Assembly: GCF_007859635.1 (NCBI RefSeq)
Contig: NZ_CP042306.1
Span: 1,674,001-1,738,000, forward strand
Direction: 5' to 3'
From: Sphingomonas panacisoli
GTDB lineage: Bacteria > Pseudomonadota > Alphaproteobacteria > Sphingomonadales > Sphingomonadaceae
Length of the DNA stretch: 64,000 nt
The position numbers and the translations under genes were made by a program. The notes beneath the pieces are model-generated. The model did no database searches. It was not told the origin of the DNA and saw only the letters and a program-made list of their open reading frames with translations. The first letter of the stretch is position 1; the number at the start of each line of letters is the position of its first letter. This document shows, piece after piece, positions 50,590 to 59,839 of the stretch.

Positions 50590-51945
50590 TCACGCTTCCG
50601 CCGAACGATCCGCTATCTCGCTGACCGACGCAAGCTTCACCAAAGGACGCGGCGTCTGCTCGACGATCGGCGGCGATTCGATCGAACGGCCCGCGGTGTC
50701 GATGTTGAATTCCTCGAACCGTTTGGCCTGCGTCAGGACCTGCGTCTCCAGGCTGCCGACGAACGCGTTATAGGCGTCGTTGGCCAGCCCGATGTTGCGG
50801 CCGAGCTTGGCGACATGACCGCCCATCACCGCGAGCCGCGCATAGAGTTCCTTGCCCAGTTCGGCGATCTGGCGCGCCTCGCCCGCCAGCCTCTCCTGCC
50901 GCCATACCGCCGCGACGGTACGTGCGATCGCGATCAGATTGGTCGGGGTCGCCAGCAATACGCGGCGATCGAAGGCGAAGTCCCATAGCGACGGGTCCTG
51001 TTCGAGCGCGGCGGACAGGAAATGTTCGCCCGGCACGAACATGATGACGTAATCGGGGGCGTCGTCGAACTGGCTCCAATACGCCTTGGCGCCGAGCGCG
51101 TTGACATGCGCGCGCATCGACGCGGCGTGGCGCTGCAGCCCGAGCGCGCGCTCGGCGTCGTCGATCGCGCCGAACGCGTCCTGATAGTCGTTGAGCGAGA
51201 CTTTGGCGTCGATCACCAATTGCTTGCCGCCGGGGACGTTGATGATGACGTCAGGGCGCAGCCGACCACCCTCGCCGTCGGCGACGCTCACTTCGGCCTG
51301 GAAATCGGCGACGTCCGACAGCCCGCAGCTTTCGAGGACATTGCGCAACTGCTGCTCGCCCCAGCGCCCGCGCGCCTTGGGGGCGTTGCGGAGCGCGTTG
51401 ACCAGTTTGGAGGCTTCGGCGCGGACCGACTCGCTGCCGACACGCATCGATTCGATCTGGCCTTTCAAGTCGCCGAACGCATCGCGGCGCTCGGCTTCGA
51501 CCTTGGCGACGCCCTGTTCGTATCGTTCGAGTCGTTCGTGAACAGGCTGCAGCAACGCCTTGAGATTCTGCCCACTTGTCGTTTCCGATTGCCGGAACCG
51601 CTCGTCGGCACGCTGGAGGAACTTGGCCTGAGCGTCGTCGAGCAATTTTTGCCCGACCTCGGCGAACTGGCTGGCGAGCGCATCCTTCGCCGCCATGAGT
51701 TCGACCATTCGCGCCTCGAACGCTTTCTCGCGCTCGGCCGTCGCCGCGCGGTGCGAATCGAGCGAGCGCATCGCCGTGTCGCGCTCGTCGGTCACTTCGG
51801 CGAGCAGCTTGCGCGTCAAATCGTGCTGATCGGCATGCACCTTCGCCGCCGCCAGTTCGCCGACGCCATGCCGCGACGCGAGCAGCCAGCCCAAGGCGGC
51901 GCCGAGGATCAGGGCGACGACGCCGACCAGAATCACGGCAGTCAC
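50590..51945 (-). CDS. rmuC: DNA recombination protein RmuC
   Basis: A 451-residue RmuC with an N-terminal membrane helix (AVILVGVVALILGAALGWLL), a long coiled coil (residues about 35-190) and a nuclease-like domain of the PD-(D/E)xK type with PDVIINVPGGKQLVIDAKV. RmuC limits inversion at inverted repeats and affects recombination. The GTG at 51945 is used because the helix starts right after it; the frame is open for 120 codons upstream but not protein-like. See the LexA-type motif at 52169. Confidence 0.92.
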   Translation of the reverse strand: MTAVILVGVVALILGAALGWLLASRHGVGELAAAKVHADQHDLTRKLLAEVTDERDTAMRSLDSHRAATAEREKAFEARMVELMAAKDALASQFAEVGQKLLDDAQAKFLQRADERFRQSETTSGQNLKALLQPVHERLERYEQGVAKVEAERRDAFGDLKGQIESMRVGSESVRAEASKLVNALRNAPKARGRWGEQQLRNVLESCGLSDVADFQAEVSVADGEGGRLRPDVIINVPGGKQLVIDAKVSLNDYQDAFGAIDDAERALGLQRHAASMRAHVNALGAKAYWSQFDDAPDYVIMFVPGEHFLSAALEQDPSLWDFAFDRRVLLATPTNLIAIARTVAAVWRQERLAGEARQIAELGKELYARLAVMGGHVAKLGRNIGLANDAYNAFVGSLETQVLTQAKRFEEFNIDTAGRSIESPPIVEQTPRPLVKLASVSEIADRSAEA

Positions 51946-52168
51946 GCGGCCACCCGCAAGGTTACAACGTTGACACCAGCACGATCGTTTTGGCCAAAAG
52001 CGTCGGGAAAGCCGCCGCAAAGCGCCAACGACGCGTCGCCTGCGCGCCGCACACGCCTCATCATGGTCACACTGTCGCGTCCGCGAGGGATCGCCGACGC
52101 GGCGGCGATGCCACGCCAATGCGACGTGCTGTGTCCAGTGATATACAAAAAAGAACGTGCCATGCGTG

Positions 52169-52183
52169 GAACATAGATCGAAC
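52169..52183. promoter_or_regulatory. Candidate LexA (SOS) box
   Basis: GAAC-N7-GAAC, which is GTTC-N7-GTTC on the other strand, is the consensus of the alphaproteobacterial LexA box. It lies 89 bases before fhs and 224 before rmuC; a recombination gene is the natural SOS target. About two such matches are expected by chance in a window this size counting both strands, so support is modest. Confidence 0.35.
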
Positions 52184-52212
52184 ACGTCATGTAGGACAAT
52201 GCTATTTTCGAC

Positions 52213-52242
52213 GGTCACCCCGGCACGAGGGCGGGGTGACGG
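52213..52242. repeat. Single hairpin of the palindrome family
   Basis: GGTCACCCC, an 11-base centre, then GGGGTGAC form an 8-bp perfect stem with inner pairs. The sequence resembles the ACCCC...GGGGT half of the composite elements, with the flanking GACGG kept on the right. No second half is present. It sits 30 bases upstream of fhs. Confidence 0.75.
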
Positions 52243-52271
52243 CAGATGGCATATGCGGCTAACGTCGTTGT

Positions 52272-53933
52272 ATGCTGTCCGACATCGACATTTCGCGCGC
52301 CGCAACGCTCCAACCGATCCAGGCGATCGCCGACAAAGCGGGGATACCCGCCGACGCGGTCGAACCCTATGGCCGCTTCAAGGCCAAGCTCACTCGCGAG
52401 CACCTCCCCGTCCCGCGCGACCTCGGCAAACTGATCCTGGTCACCGCGATCAGCCCGACCCCCGCCGGCGAGGGCAAATCGACCACCTCGGTCGGGCTCG
52501 CCGACGCGCTCAACCGGATCGGCAAGAAGACGATGATCGCCTTGCGCGAACCGAGCCTCGGCCCCTGCTTCGGCACCAAGGGCGGCGCAACCGGTGGCGG
52601 CTATGCGCAGGTCGTGCCGATGGAGGATATCAACCTCCACTTCACCGGCGATTTCCATGCGATCACCAGTGCGCACAATCTGCTCGCGGCGATGATCGAC
52701 AACCATGTCCATTGGGGCAACGCGCTCGACATCGACGTGCGGCGCGTGGTGTGGCGGCGCGTGCTCGACATGAACGACCGGGCGTTGCGCGACATCGCCC
52801 AGTCGCTCGGCGGGCCGGCCAACGGCTTCCCGCGCGAGAGCGGATTCGACATCACCGTGGCCAGCGAAGTGATGGCGATCCTGTGCCTGGCGGACGATCT
52901 GGAGGATCTGGAGGCGCGGCTCGGGCGGATCGTCGTCGCCTATTCACGCGACAGAAAACCGATCACCGCCAAGGCCTTGAAGGCCGATGGCGCCATGGCG
53001 GTATTGCTCGCGGAGGCGATCAAACCGAACCTGGTACAGACGCTGGAGGGCAATCCGGCGCTCGTCCATGGCGGGCCGTTCGCCAATATCGCGCACGGCT
53101 GCAATTCGGTGATCGCGACGCGGACGGCGCTGGGGCTGGCCGACTATGTCGTGACCGAAGCGGGGTTCGGCGCCGATCTGGGCGCAGAGAAGTTCTTCGA
53201 CATCAAGTGCCGCCAGGCCGACTTGAAGCCGTCGGCCGCGGTGATCGTCGCGACGGTGCGCGCGCTCAAGATGAACGGCGGCGTGGCAAAGGCGGACCTC
53301 AGTACCGAAGACGTCGAGGCCGTGAAACGCGGCGGGGTCAATCTGGCGCGGCATATCGAGAACGTCCGGCAGTTCGGCCTGCCGGCGGTCGTCGCGATCA
53401 ACCGCTTCCCCACCGACACCGGCGCCGAGCTGACCGAGGTGATCGCGATCGCCAAGGCGCATGGCTGCGACGCGATCGTCTGCACCCACCACGCCGACGG
53501 CGGCAAGGGCGCGGAGGGTCTGGCGAAGGTGGTCGTCGAACTTGCGGAAGCGCCATCGCAATTCGCGCCGCTCTACGACGACGATATCCCGCTGTTCGAC
53601 AAGATCAACACCGTCGCGACGCGCATCTACCGCGCCGAGCACGCCACCGCGGAGCCGAGCGTCCTGGCGCAGTTGAAACGATGGGAGGATGCGGGATACG
53701 GCCACCTGCCCGTCTGCATGGCCAAGACGCAATACAGCTTCTCGACCGATCCCGCCGCGTTGGGCGCACCGACCGGGCATAGCGTGCCCGTGCGCGAAGT
53801 GCGGCTGGCGGCGGGCGCCGGGTTCGTGGTCGCGATCTGCGGCGAGATCATGACGATGCCGGGGTTACCCAGGGTACCGGCCGCGGAGGGAATCAGGATC
53901 GGCGCAAGCGGGGAGATCGAGGGGTTGTTCTAG
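52272..53933 (+). CDS. fhs: Formate-tetrahydrofolate ligase
   Basis: A 553-residue 10-formyl-THF synthetase (formate plus THF plus ATP), feeding purine synthesis and formyl-Met-tRNA formation. Motifs: the P-loop [51 protein letters not shown] and the C-terminal [11 protein letters not shown]. Length is typical. It supplies the donor for purN (26653) and fmt (55540). It converges on the GIY-YIG/def side, with the composite palindrome starting 7 bases after its stop. Confidence 0.97.
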   Translation: MLSDIDISRAATLQPIQAIADKAGIPADAVEPYGRFKAKLTREHLPVPRDLGKLILVTAISPTPAGEGKSTTSVGLADALNRIGKKTMIALREPSLGPCFGTKGGATGGGYAQVVPMEDINLHFTGDFHAITSAHNLLAAMIDNHVHWGNALDIDVRRVVWRRVLDMNDRALRDIAQSLGGPANGFPRESGFDITVASEVMAILCLADDLEDLEARLGRIVVAYSRDRKPITAKALKADGAMAVLLAEAIKPNLVQTLEGNPALVHGGPFANIAHGCNSVIATRTALGLADYVVTEAGFGADLGAEKFFDIKCRQADLKPSAAVIVATVRALKMNGGVAKADLSTEDVEAVKRGGVNLARHIENVRQFGLPAVVAINRFPTDTGAELTEVIAIAKAHGCDAIVCTHHADGGKGAEGLAKVVVELAEAPSQFAPLYDDDIPLFDKINTVATRIYRAEHATAEPSVLAQLKRWEDAGYGHLPVCMAKTQYSFSTDPAALGAPTGHSVPVREVRLAAGAGFVVAICGEIMTMPGLPRVPAAEGIRIGASGEIEGLF

Positions 53934-53940
53934 CCTTAGT

Positions 53941-54316
53941 CGTCACCCCAGCGAACGCTGGGGTCTCAGGCGGCTAGGCCAGTCGGTCGAACAAGTCCTC
54001 CCAATTCGGATTCATGCTTTCGATAAGTTGGATTTTCCATTCGCGTTTCCACGCTTTGATCGCCTTCTCGCGAGCGATCGCCGGCTCGATATCGTCGCTC
54101 GGTTCGGCGAACACCAGCTTGTCCAGATTGTACTGGCGGCAGAAAGCCGATCCCACCCCGCGACGATGTTGATCGACACGCGCTGCGAGATCGGCGGTCA
54201 CGCCTGTGTAAAGCACGCCGCGCGGCTTGTTCGTCATGATATAGACCCAGCCGCCCTTCGCCATGACGCGAGGTTACGCGATGCGGCCTGAGATGCCAGC
54301 TTGCGCTGGCATGACG
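53941..54316. mobile_element. Composite palindromic element carrying a GIY-YIG gene
   Basis: Left end: CGTC (53941-53944), hairpin ACCCCAGC-GAAC-GCTGGGGT (53945-53964), arm CTCAGGC (53965-53971). Right end: arm GCCTGAG (54286-54292), hairpin ATGCCAGC-TTGC-GCTGGCAT (54293-54312), GACG (54313-54316). Ends and arms are perfectly complementary. The inner space holds one gene, the GIY-YIG nuclease. Read on the minus strand it has the same polarity as the 81-82 bp copies at 28214 and 56278 (ATNCC hairpin first, ACCCC hairpin second). It fills all but 11 bases between the fhs and def stop codons. Mobility is inferred; no transposase or target duplication was seen. Confidence 0.7.
53974..54264 (-). 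CDS. Small GIY-YIG nuclease family protein
   Basis: A 96-residue single-domain GIY-YIG protein of the UPF0213/YhbQ-like type. VYI (7-9) and YTG (19-21) form the GIY-YIG motif; the catalytic Arg is R29 (ADLAARVDQHR) and the metal-binding Glu is E66 (AIAREKAIKAWKREWK). All key residues are present, so it may be an active endonuclease. No DNA-binding domain is attached. The gene sits entirely in the loop of a composite palindrome, downstream of def, with 21-29 bases from each end to the arms, and may be the mobility function of that repeat family. Confidence 0.9.
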   Translation of the reverse strand: MAKGGWVYIMTNKPRGVLYTGVTADLAARVDQHRRGVGSAFCRQYNLDKLVFAEPSDDIEPAIAREKAIKAWKREWKIQLIESMNPNWEDLFDRLA

Positions 54317-54320
54317 ATTG

Positions 54321-54845
54321 TTACGCCGCCTTCCGCAACTTCGCCAGCTTCTTCATCAGCATGTCGCGCTTCAGCTTGCTGATGTGATCGGTGAACAGCA
54401 CGCCGTTGAGATGGTCGATCTCGTGCTGAACGCACGTCGCCATCAGGCCGTCCAATTCCTCTTCGCGGCTCTTGCCGTTTTCGTCCTGCCACTTCACGCG
54501 ACAGCGTGCGGGGCGCTCGACCTCGGCATATTGCTCGGGGATCGACAGGCAACCTTCGTTGTAGGTTGAGGTTTCTTCGCTAACCGATAGAATTTCCGGG
54601 TTAATGAAGGTCATCGGCTTGCGCACTGGCTCGCCGTCTTCCTCTTCCGGCTCCTGCAGATCCATGACGAAGATGCGCTGTTCGATCCCGACTTGTGTCG
54701 CGGCGAGGCCGATGCCGCGCGCGTCGTACATCGTGTCGAACATGTCGGCGACCGTCGCGCGGACGGCGGCGTCGATCGTAACGACCGGCTTGGCGACGAC
54801 GCGGAGGCCGGGATCGGGAACTTCGAGGATGCTGAGAACGGTCAT
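54321..54845 (-). CDS. def: Peptide deformylase
   Basis: A 174-residue metalloenzyme removing formyl from nascent proteins. The three family motifs are [17 protein letters not shown] (metal Cys) and QHEIDHLNG (two metal His and catalytic Glu). Normal length. It and fmt, which adds the formyl group, lie close together but on opposite strands with recR between. Confidence 0.97.
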   Translation of the reverse strand: MTVLSILEVPDPGLRVVAKPVVTIDAAVRATVADMFDTMYDARGIGLAATQVGIEQRIFVMDLQEPEEEDGEPVRKPMTFINPEILSVSEETSTYNEGCLSIPEQYAEVERPARCRVKWQDENGKSREEELDGLMATCVQHEIDHLNGVLFTDHISKLKRDMLMKKLAKLRKAA

Positions 54846-54889
54846 GGCGGTCAGCTAGAAAAGCCCCCGCCCCCCGTCAAGCGGACCGA

Positions 54890-55486
54890 TCAGGCGACGG
54901 GTCGTCGCGCCCGCATCGCCTGGGCCAGCGTGCCTTCGTCGAGATAGTCGAGCTCGCCACCGACCGGCAGGCCATGCGCGAGCTGGGTCAGCCGCACCGG
55001 GAATTGCTCGATCCGCTCGGCGATGTAGTGCGCCGTCGTCTGCCCCTCGAGCGTCGCGTTCATCGCCAGCACGACCTCGTCGATCCCGCCCGCTTCGACC
55101 CGTTGCACCAGCCGCGCGATACCGAGATCCTCGGGCCGCACGCCGTCGAGCGCCGACAGCCGCCCGCCCAGCACGTGATACCGCCCCGGAAACAGTCGCG
55201 AGCGTTCGAGCGCCCACAGGTCAGCGACTTCTTCGACCACGCAGAGGCTCCGCTGGTCGCGGCGCGGGTCCGCGCACACGCTGCAAGGGTCGCTGGTGTC
55301 GATGTTCCCGCACACCGAACAGGTCGCGAGCCGGCGATCGACCGCCTCCAGCGCCGACAGGAGCGGCGCCAAAGCCCCTTCCCGCTTCTTGAGCAGATGC
55401 AGCACCGCACGCCGCGCCGACCGCGGGCCGAGCCCCGGGAGCCGCGCGAGCGCCTGCGTCAACGCCTCTATTTCCTGCGATGCCAT
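54890..55486 (-). CDS. recR: Recombination protein RecR
   Basis: A 198-residue RecR acting with RecF and RecO to load RecA at gaps. It has the N-terminal helix-hairpin-helix ([20 protein letters not shown]), a four-cysteine zinc finger ([16 protein letters not shown]), a Toprim domain ([14 protein letters not shown]) and the C-terminal Walker-like ARGLPxGG region as [17 protein letters not shown]. Upstream of def by 44 bases on the same strand; divergent from fmt. Confidence 0.96.
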   Translation of the reverse strand: MASQEIEALTQALARLPGLGPRSARRAVLHLLKKREGALAPLLSALEAVDRRLATCSVCGNIDTSDPCSVCADPRRDQRSLCVVEEVADLWALERSRLFPGRYHVLGGRLSALDGVRPEDLGIARLVQRVEAGGIDEVVLAMNATLEGQTTAHYIAERIEQFPVRLTQLAHGLPVGGELDYLDEGTLAQAMRARRPVA

Positions 55487-55539
55487 GACGGCACAGATAG
55501 GGGGTTGCCCTGCCTCCTGCCAAGCGGGATGAGCGAGCC

Positions 55540-56502
55540 ATGCGGATCGTCTTCATGGGAACGCCGGACTTTGCCGTCCCGACGCTCGACGCCTTGGTCG
55601 CGGCAGGTCATGAGGTCGCGGCGGCGTACAGCCAGCCGCCGCGCCCTGGCGGACGGCGCGGCCGCGAATTGACGCCGTCGCCGGTGCAGGCGCGGGCGGA
55701 GGCGCTGGGCATTTCCGTCAGGACGCCGACGAGCCTGCGCAACGCCGAGGCGCAAGCCGAATTCGCCGCGCTCGACACCGATATCGCAGTGGTCGCCGCC
55801 TATGGGCTCATCTTGCCGCAAGCGGTACTCGACGCGCCAAAACATGGCTGTTTCAACGTCCACGGTTCTTTGTTGCCGCGCTGGCGCGGTGCGGCACCGA
55901 TTCAGCGCGCGATCCTGGCCGGCGATGCCGAGACGGGCGTGGGCATCATGCGGATGGAGGCCGGGCTCGATACCGGACCGGTGATGTTCGAAGGGCGGAC
56001 GGGGATCGACGGCAAGACGGCTGGCGAACTGACCGACGAACTGGCGCAGATGGGCGCGCGATTGATGGTCGAGGTTCTCGGCGATTTGGCCGCCTTCCCG
56101 CCCCGTCCGCAGCCCGACGATGGCGTCACTTATGCGAAGAAGATCGACAAGGCCGAGACGCGGCTCGATTTCACCCAGCCGGCGGAGCAGGTCGAGCGTC
56201 AGGTCCGCGCGTTCAACCCGCCTGGCGCGTATATCGAAGTTGGCGGCGAACGCATCCGCGTCCTGTCAGCCACCATTCGTCATCCCAGCGAAAGCTGGGA
56301 TCTTGCGAAGCAGCGGGAATCGCTCATCGCCCGAGACCCCAGCTTTCGCTGGGGTGACGGCATTGTAGTCGGCGACGACCTCACCATCGCGTGCGGCACC
56401 GGCGCGATCCGCCCCACCCTAGTCCAGCGCGCGGGACGCGGCGTCATGACGTCAGATGAGCTGTTGCGGGGGTTTTCCCTGCCTCCCGGCACCCAACTGT
56501 GA
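55540..56502 (+). CDS. fmt: Methionyl-tRNA formyltransferase (with repeat-encoded insert)
   Basis: A 320-residue enzyme formylating initiator Met-tRNA with 10-formyl-THF. It begins [19 protein letters not shown]. The catalytic Asn/His lie in [18 protein letters not shown] and the Asp in GLDTGPVM. The C-terminal OB domain is interrupted at about residues 247-273 by [15 protein letters not shown] and [10 protein letters not shown], encoded by an 82-bp palindromic element; conserved sequence resumes at [15 protein letters not shown]. The frame is kept, so the enzyme is probably functional with an extra surface loop. The stop overlaps truA (GTGA). Confidence 0.96.
   Translation: MRIVFMGTPDFAVPTLDALVAAGHEVAAAYSQPPRPGGRRGRELTPSPVQARAEALGISVRTPTSLRNAEAQAEFAALDTDIAVVAAYGLILPQAVLDAPKHGCFNVHGSLLPRWRGAAPIQRAILAGDAETGVGIMRMEAGLDTGPVMFEGRTGIDGKTAGELTDELAQMGARLMVEVLGDLAAFPPRPQPDDGVTYAKKIDKAETRLDFTQPAEQVERQVRAFNPPGAYIEVGGERIRVLSATIRHPSESWDLAKQRESLIARDPSFRWGDGIVVGDDLTIACGTGAIRPTLVQRAGRGVMTSDELLRGFSLPPGTQL
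56278..56359. repeat. Miniature composite palindrome inside fmt (82 bp)
   Basis: CGTC; hairpin ATCCCAGC-GAAA-GCTGGGAT (56282-56301); arm CTTGCGA; loop; partly complementary arm TCGCCCGAG; hairpin ACCCCAGC-TTTC-GCTGGGGT (56336-56355); GACG. It has the plan and polarity of the 28214 copy and of the nuclease-bearing copy at 53941. It is translated as part of fmt without stop codons. Confidence 0.9.
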
Positions 56503-57239
56503 CTCGGTTTGCACTGACGGTGGAGTATGACGGCCGCCCGTTCATGGGCTGGCAGCGGCAGGATCACGGGCCGAGCGTCCAAGCCGCGATCGAGCGTGCC
56601 GCCAATGAAATCACCGGCGAGACGATCACCGTCCACGCCGCCGGTCGTACGGACGCCGGGGTGCATGGGCTCGGCATGCGCGCGCATCTCGACGTCGCGC
56701 GGGCGATCACGCCGTTTCGACTGATGGAGGCGCTAAACGCGCGCCTGCGGCCCGATCCGGTTGCGATCCTGGCGTGCGAGGAAGTGGCCGACGACTGGCA
56801 TGCGCGATTCTCCTGCCTGGCTCGGCACTACGAGTACCGGATCGTCACGCGTCGCGCGCCGCTGACATGGGAAGCCGGGCTGGCGTGGCGGGTGCCGCAG
56901 GAGCTCGACGCCGCGGCGATGCACGATGCGGCGCAAGTACTCGTCGGGCGGCATGACTTCACGACGTTCCGGTCGGCGCACTGTCAATCGGACAGCCCCG
57001 TGAAGACGCTCGACCGCCTCGACGTCGTGGCGGCGGGCGATCGGCTCAGCGTGTTCGCCTCGGCGCGGTCGTTCCTCCATCACCAGGTGCGGTCGATGGT
57101 GGGGTGCCTGGCGCTGGTCGGGCAAGGGAAGTGGACACGCGACGACCTCAAGGCGGCGCTCGATGCAGCGGATCGCGCGGCGTTAGGCTTCAATGCGCCG
57201 CCCGACGGGCTGTATTTCCTGCGCGCCGACTATCCGTAG
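56499..57239 (+). CDS. truA: tRNA pseudouridine synthase TruA
   Basis: A 246-residue enzyme making pseudouridine 38-40 in the tRNA anticodon arm. The catalytic Asp lies in [19 protein letters not shown] and [11 protein letters not shown] are the other family segments. The GTG start at 56499 overlaps the fmt stop. It converges on the RlmD-like gene with 9 bases between stops. Confidence 0.96.
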   Translation: MTRFALTVEYDGRPFMGWQRQDHGPSVQAAIERAANEITGETITVHAAGRTDAGVHGLGMRAHLDVARAITPFRLMEALNARLRPDPVAILACEEVADDWHARFSCLARHYEYRIVTRRAPLTWEAGLAWRVPQELDAAAMHDAAQVLVGRHDFTTFRSAHCQSDSPVKTLDRLDVVAAGDRLSVFASARSFLHHQVRSMVGCLALVGQGKWTRDDLKAALDAADRAALGFNAPPDGLYFLRADYP

Positions 57240-57248
57240 TTCTTGGCG

Positions 57249-58430
57249 CTAACGGCTGAATCGTGCCGCCAGTTCGACATGCGTCGACCAGCGGAATTGC
57301 CCGACCGGCTGGACCCAATCGAGTGCGTAGCCGCCATCGCACAATGCGAGAGCATCGCGCGCGAAGCTGCTGGGATTACACGAAACATATGCGATGACCG
57401 GCGTCCGCGCCGAGGCCAAGGCCACGGCCTGATCGCGCGCGCCCGCCCGCGGCGGATCGAGGACGATCGCGTCGAAGCGGTCGAGCTCCTGGACCGTCAG
57501 CGGTCGGCGATAGAGATCGCGATGATCGGCGAAGACTTGTCGCCCCGCCTGCCCCGCCGCGCTCTTGAGCGACAGGATGGCGTCGCGCGCCGCCTCCGCC
57601 GCATAGACCTTGCCACCAAGCGACAGCGCGAACGTGCCCAGGCCGGCGAAAAGATCGGCGATAGTCGCCGCGCCTCCTACCGCCTCGCGCACCGCTGAGA
57701 CCAAAGCCGCCTCGCCGTCCGCGGTCGCCTGCAGGAACGCACCGTGTGGGAACGGCACCGGAACGCCGCCGAGGGTTACCGTAACCGGCTCGGGTTCCCA
57801 GCGCGTTTCCGGTCCCAAGCCGTCGTCGATCGCGAAGCGCGCTACGCCATTGGCCTGGCAGAAGGCGATGATCGCTTCCGCCGCCGCGAGCCCGTCCGCT
57901 CGCGCTCCGACCAGCAAGTCCACCCCTTGATCGCATGAAGTCATCTGGATGTCGGCACGCCGCTTCATCCCCAACCGCGCCAACAACTTGCGCAGCGGGG
58001 CCACGACCGCGAACAATTCCGGCGCGAAGACATGGCATTCCTGAATATCGACCAGCGCGTGGCTCGATTGCTCGGTAAATCCGATACTTACGCGACCGCC
58101 TTTGGCTTCGGCGTGAAGCGTCGCGCGGCGGCGGGTGCGCGGCGGCGACAGGATCGGCGCGCGGATATCGGTCTCCAGATCATGCGCCGCCAATGCGGCC
58201 GCGATCCGATCTGTGACGAACTGTGCGTAGGCGGCGTCATCCAGGTGCTGGAGCTGGCATCCGCCGCATATCGGAAAATGGCGGCAGGGCGGCGCCTGGT
58301 GATGCGGGCCTGGCGTTACCGACCCGTCGGCGTTCAGCGTATCGCCAGGCGCCGCCAATGCGGCATAGCGGCCATCGGCGGTAACGCCCTCGCCCCGTGC
58401 GACGACGCGCATGATCGTGTCGGCTTTCAT
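57249..58430 (-). CDS. TrmA/RlmD-family RNA uracil-5 methyltransferase
   Basis: A 393-residue class I SAM RNA m5U methyltransferase. It has the iron-sulfur cysteines C-x5-C-x2-C (CRHFPICGGC) and a fourth in QECHVF, the SAM motif DLFAGLGTFALSLG, DPPRAGA and the nucleophile in YVSCNPSSFARD. It lacks an obvious N-terminal TRAM domain, beginning close to the Fe-S region, so the target (23S U1939-type or other) is uncertain. Overlaps the nnr gene by 4 bases. Confidence 0.9.
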   Translation of the reverse strand: MKADTIMRVVARGEGVTADGRYAALAAPGDTLNADGSVTPGPHHQAPPCRHFPICGGCQLQHLDDAAYAQFVTDRIAAALAAHDLETDIRAPILSPPRTRRRATLHAEAKGGRVSIGFTEQSSHALVDIQECHVFAPELFAVVAPLRKLLARLGMKRRADIQMTSCDQGVDLLVGARADGLAAAEAIIAFCQANGVARFAIDDGLGPETRWEPEPVTVTLGGVPVPFPHGAFLQATADGEAALVSAVREAVGGAATIADLFAGLGTFALSLGGKVYAAEAARDAILSLKSAAGQAGRQVFADHRDLYRRPLTVQELDRFDAIVLDPPRAGARDQAVALASARTPVIAYVSCNPSSFARDALALCDGGYALDWVQPVGQFRWSTHVELAARFSR

Positions 58431-59839
58431 AGCGATGCCCTTACGGCGGAGAGTTCGCGGGCGAGGTCATCCGCGATGAACGATCCGCCCAGGCGCCGCG
58501 CCGCTTCGCCATGCATCCAGACCGCCGCGTCCGGCGCCTCACCCGCCGCAATCATGGCGCCAATCGCCCCCGCCAATACGTCGCCAGTCCCGGCGGTCGA
58601 TAGCCAACTGCTCCCGGCGGGCGCGACGGTGACGTCACCGTGCGCGGTCGCGATGACCGTATCCGGCCCCTTGAAGACCACGGTCGCGGCCGATCGGGCC
58701 GCCGCACGAAGCGAAGCGTCGATCTTGCTGCCGCTATAGTCGCCGAACACCGCCTTGAACTCGCCGGCATGGGGCGTGAGAATCGTGGCGCTCCGCCGTC
58801 CGGCGACCATCTTCAATCGATCGGCATCGAGCAAGTGCAGCGCGTCGCCGTCGATCACGAGCGGCATGTCCGTTTCGATCGCCGTGTCGAGCTTCCGCTC
58901 GGCCTCCTTCCCCCGTCCCAGGCCCGGCCCCACCACGATCGCCGCCGCCTTCTTGCCGTCGAGCGACGTGCGCAACGCGCTGGGCGACCATTTTTGACGC
59001 ACCAAGGCATGCGGCGGGTCTCCCGCCCCCGACTCATTGAACAGCAGGATATAGCCGGCCCCCGCCCGCATCGCCGCTTCCGCCGCCAGCGCACTCGCGC
59101 CGGGCATGTCGCCGCCGATCACCGCCACCAACCCGCGCGAATATTTGTGCGCGTCGGCGGGTGGCGGGCCGATGTCGGGCTTGGCCAGCACACGGTATGG
59201 GCTCAAGAGGTCGTGGAGCCCGATGTCGAGCACGCGGACCGCGCCACAGATCTGGGCAGCCGGCTCGAGCACATGGGCAGGTTTGAGCGCACCCAGCGCA
59301 AGCGTCAGCCGATAATGGCCCAGCGAGCGTGACAGCGCCGCGCCGCTGTCGGTATCGACGCCACTCGGCAGATCGACCGCGATCGGTAGGCGCGAACAAG
59401 CCACCAGCGAGCCCAACGTATCCGCCACGCGGGCATCCACCTCGCGCGACAGGCCGGTGCCGAAGATCGCATCGACCAATACCGGCGACTGTTTTTGTCG
59501 ATCGATCAGATCGACGCCGAAAGGCTCGACATCTAGTCCCAACCCTTCGCACGCTTTCCGCGCCGCGTCGGTCTTTGGATCGCCCATGGCGGCGACGCGC
59601 ACCTCGACGCCATTCTTGCGCAACACCCGCGCCGCGACATAGCCGTCGCCGCCGTTGTTGCCCGGTCCGCACAGGATCAGCACTGGCGATTCGGCGGCGA
59701 GGCGGCGAACGGCTTCGGCAACGCCGGCGCCTGCGCGCTCCATCAGTTCTTCGACGCTCGATCCCGCCGCGATCGCGCGGTCTTCCGCCGCGCGCATTTG
59801 GGCGGCGGTCAGGATCGGCTGGCCGTCGATCGGAGTCAC
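58427..59839 (-). CDS. nnr: Bifunctional NAD(P)HX epimerase/dehydratase
   Basis: A 470-residue repair enzyme for hydrated NAD(P)H. Residues about 1-210 are the epimerase (YjeF N-terminal type) with LCGPGNNGGDGYVAARVL and DAIFGTGL. The C-terminal ribokinase-like dehydratase has DGDALHLL, TPHAGEFKAVFGDY and the TGDVLAGAIGAM loop. The GTG at 59839 overlaps the upstream lipoprotein stop (GTGA), giving [21 protein letters not shown] longer frame upstream is a shadow. Confidence 0.94.
   Translation of the reverse strand: MTPIDGQPILTAAQMRAAEDRAIAAGSSVEELMERAGAGVAEAVRRLAAESPVLILCGPGNNGGDGYVAARVLRKNGVEVRVAAMGDPKTDAARKACEGLGLDVEPFGVDLIDRQKQSPVLVDAIFGTGLSREVDARVADTLGSLVACSRLPIAVDLPSGVDTDSGAALSRSLGHYRLTLALGALKPAHVLEPAAQICGAVRVLDIGLHDLLSPYRVLAKPDIGPPPADAHKYSRGLVAVIGGDMPGASALAAEAAMRAGAGYILLFNESGAGDPPHALVRQKWSPSALRTSLDGKKAAAIVVGPGLGRGKEAERKLDTAIETDMPLVIDGDALHLLDADRLKMVAGRRSATILTPHAGEFKAVFGDYSGSKIDASLRAAARSAATVVFKGPDTVIATAHGDVTVAPAGSSWLSTAGTGDVLAGAIGAMIAAGEAPDAAVWMHGEAARRLGGSFIADDLARELSAVRASL

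Larger units (their letters stand above)
51946..52271. other. 326-base intergenic region between divergent rmuC and fhs
   Basis: No confident gene lies here. It holds the promoters for rmuC and fhs, a LexA-type direct repeat (52169-52183) and a lone hairpin of the window's palindrome family (52213-52242). A short leftward frame (first good ATG near 52163, MARSFLYITGHSTSHWRG) ends with a TGA overlapping the rmuC GTG in GTGA; it could be a leader peptide, but its codon use is not gene-like in the first half. Confidence 0.6.

Noticed and set aside
52157-53782. A 541-codon frame overlapping fhs on the same strand
   Set aside because: Out-of-phase shadow of fhs, which has all family motifs; the product is Arg/Gly/Asp-rich noise.
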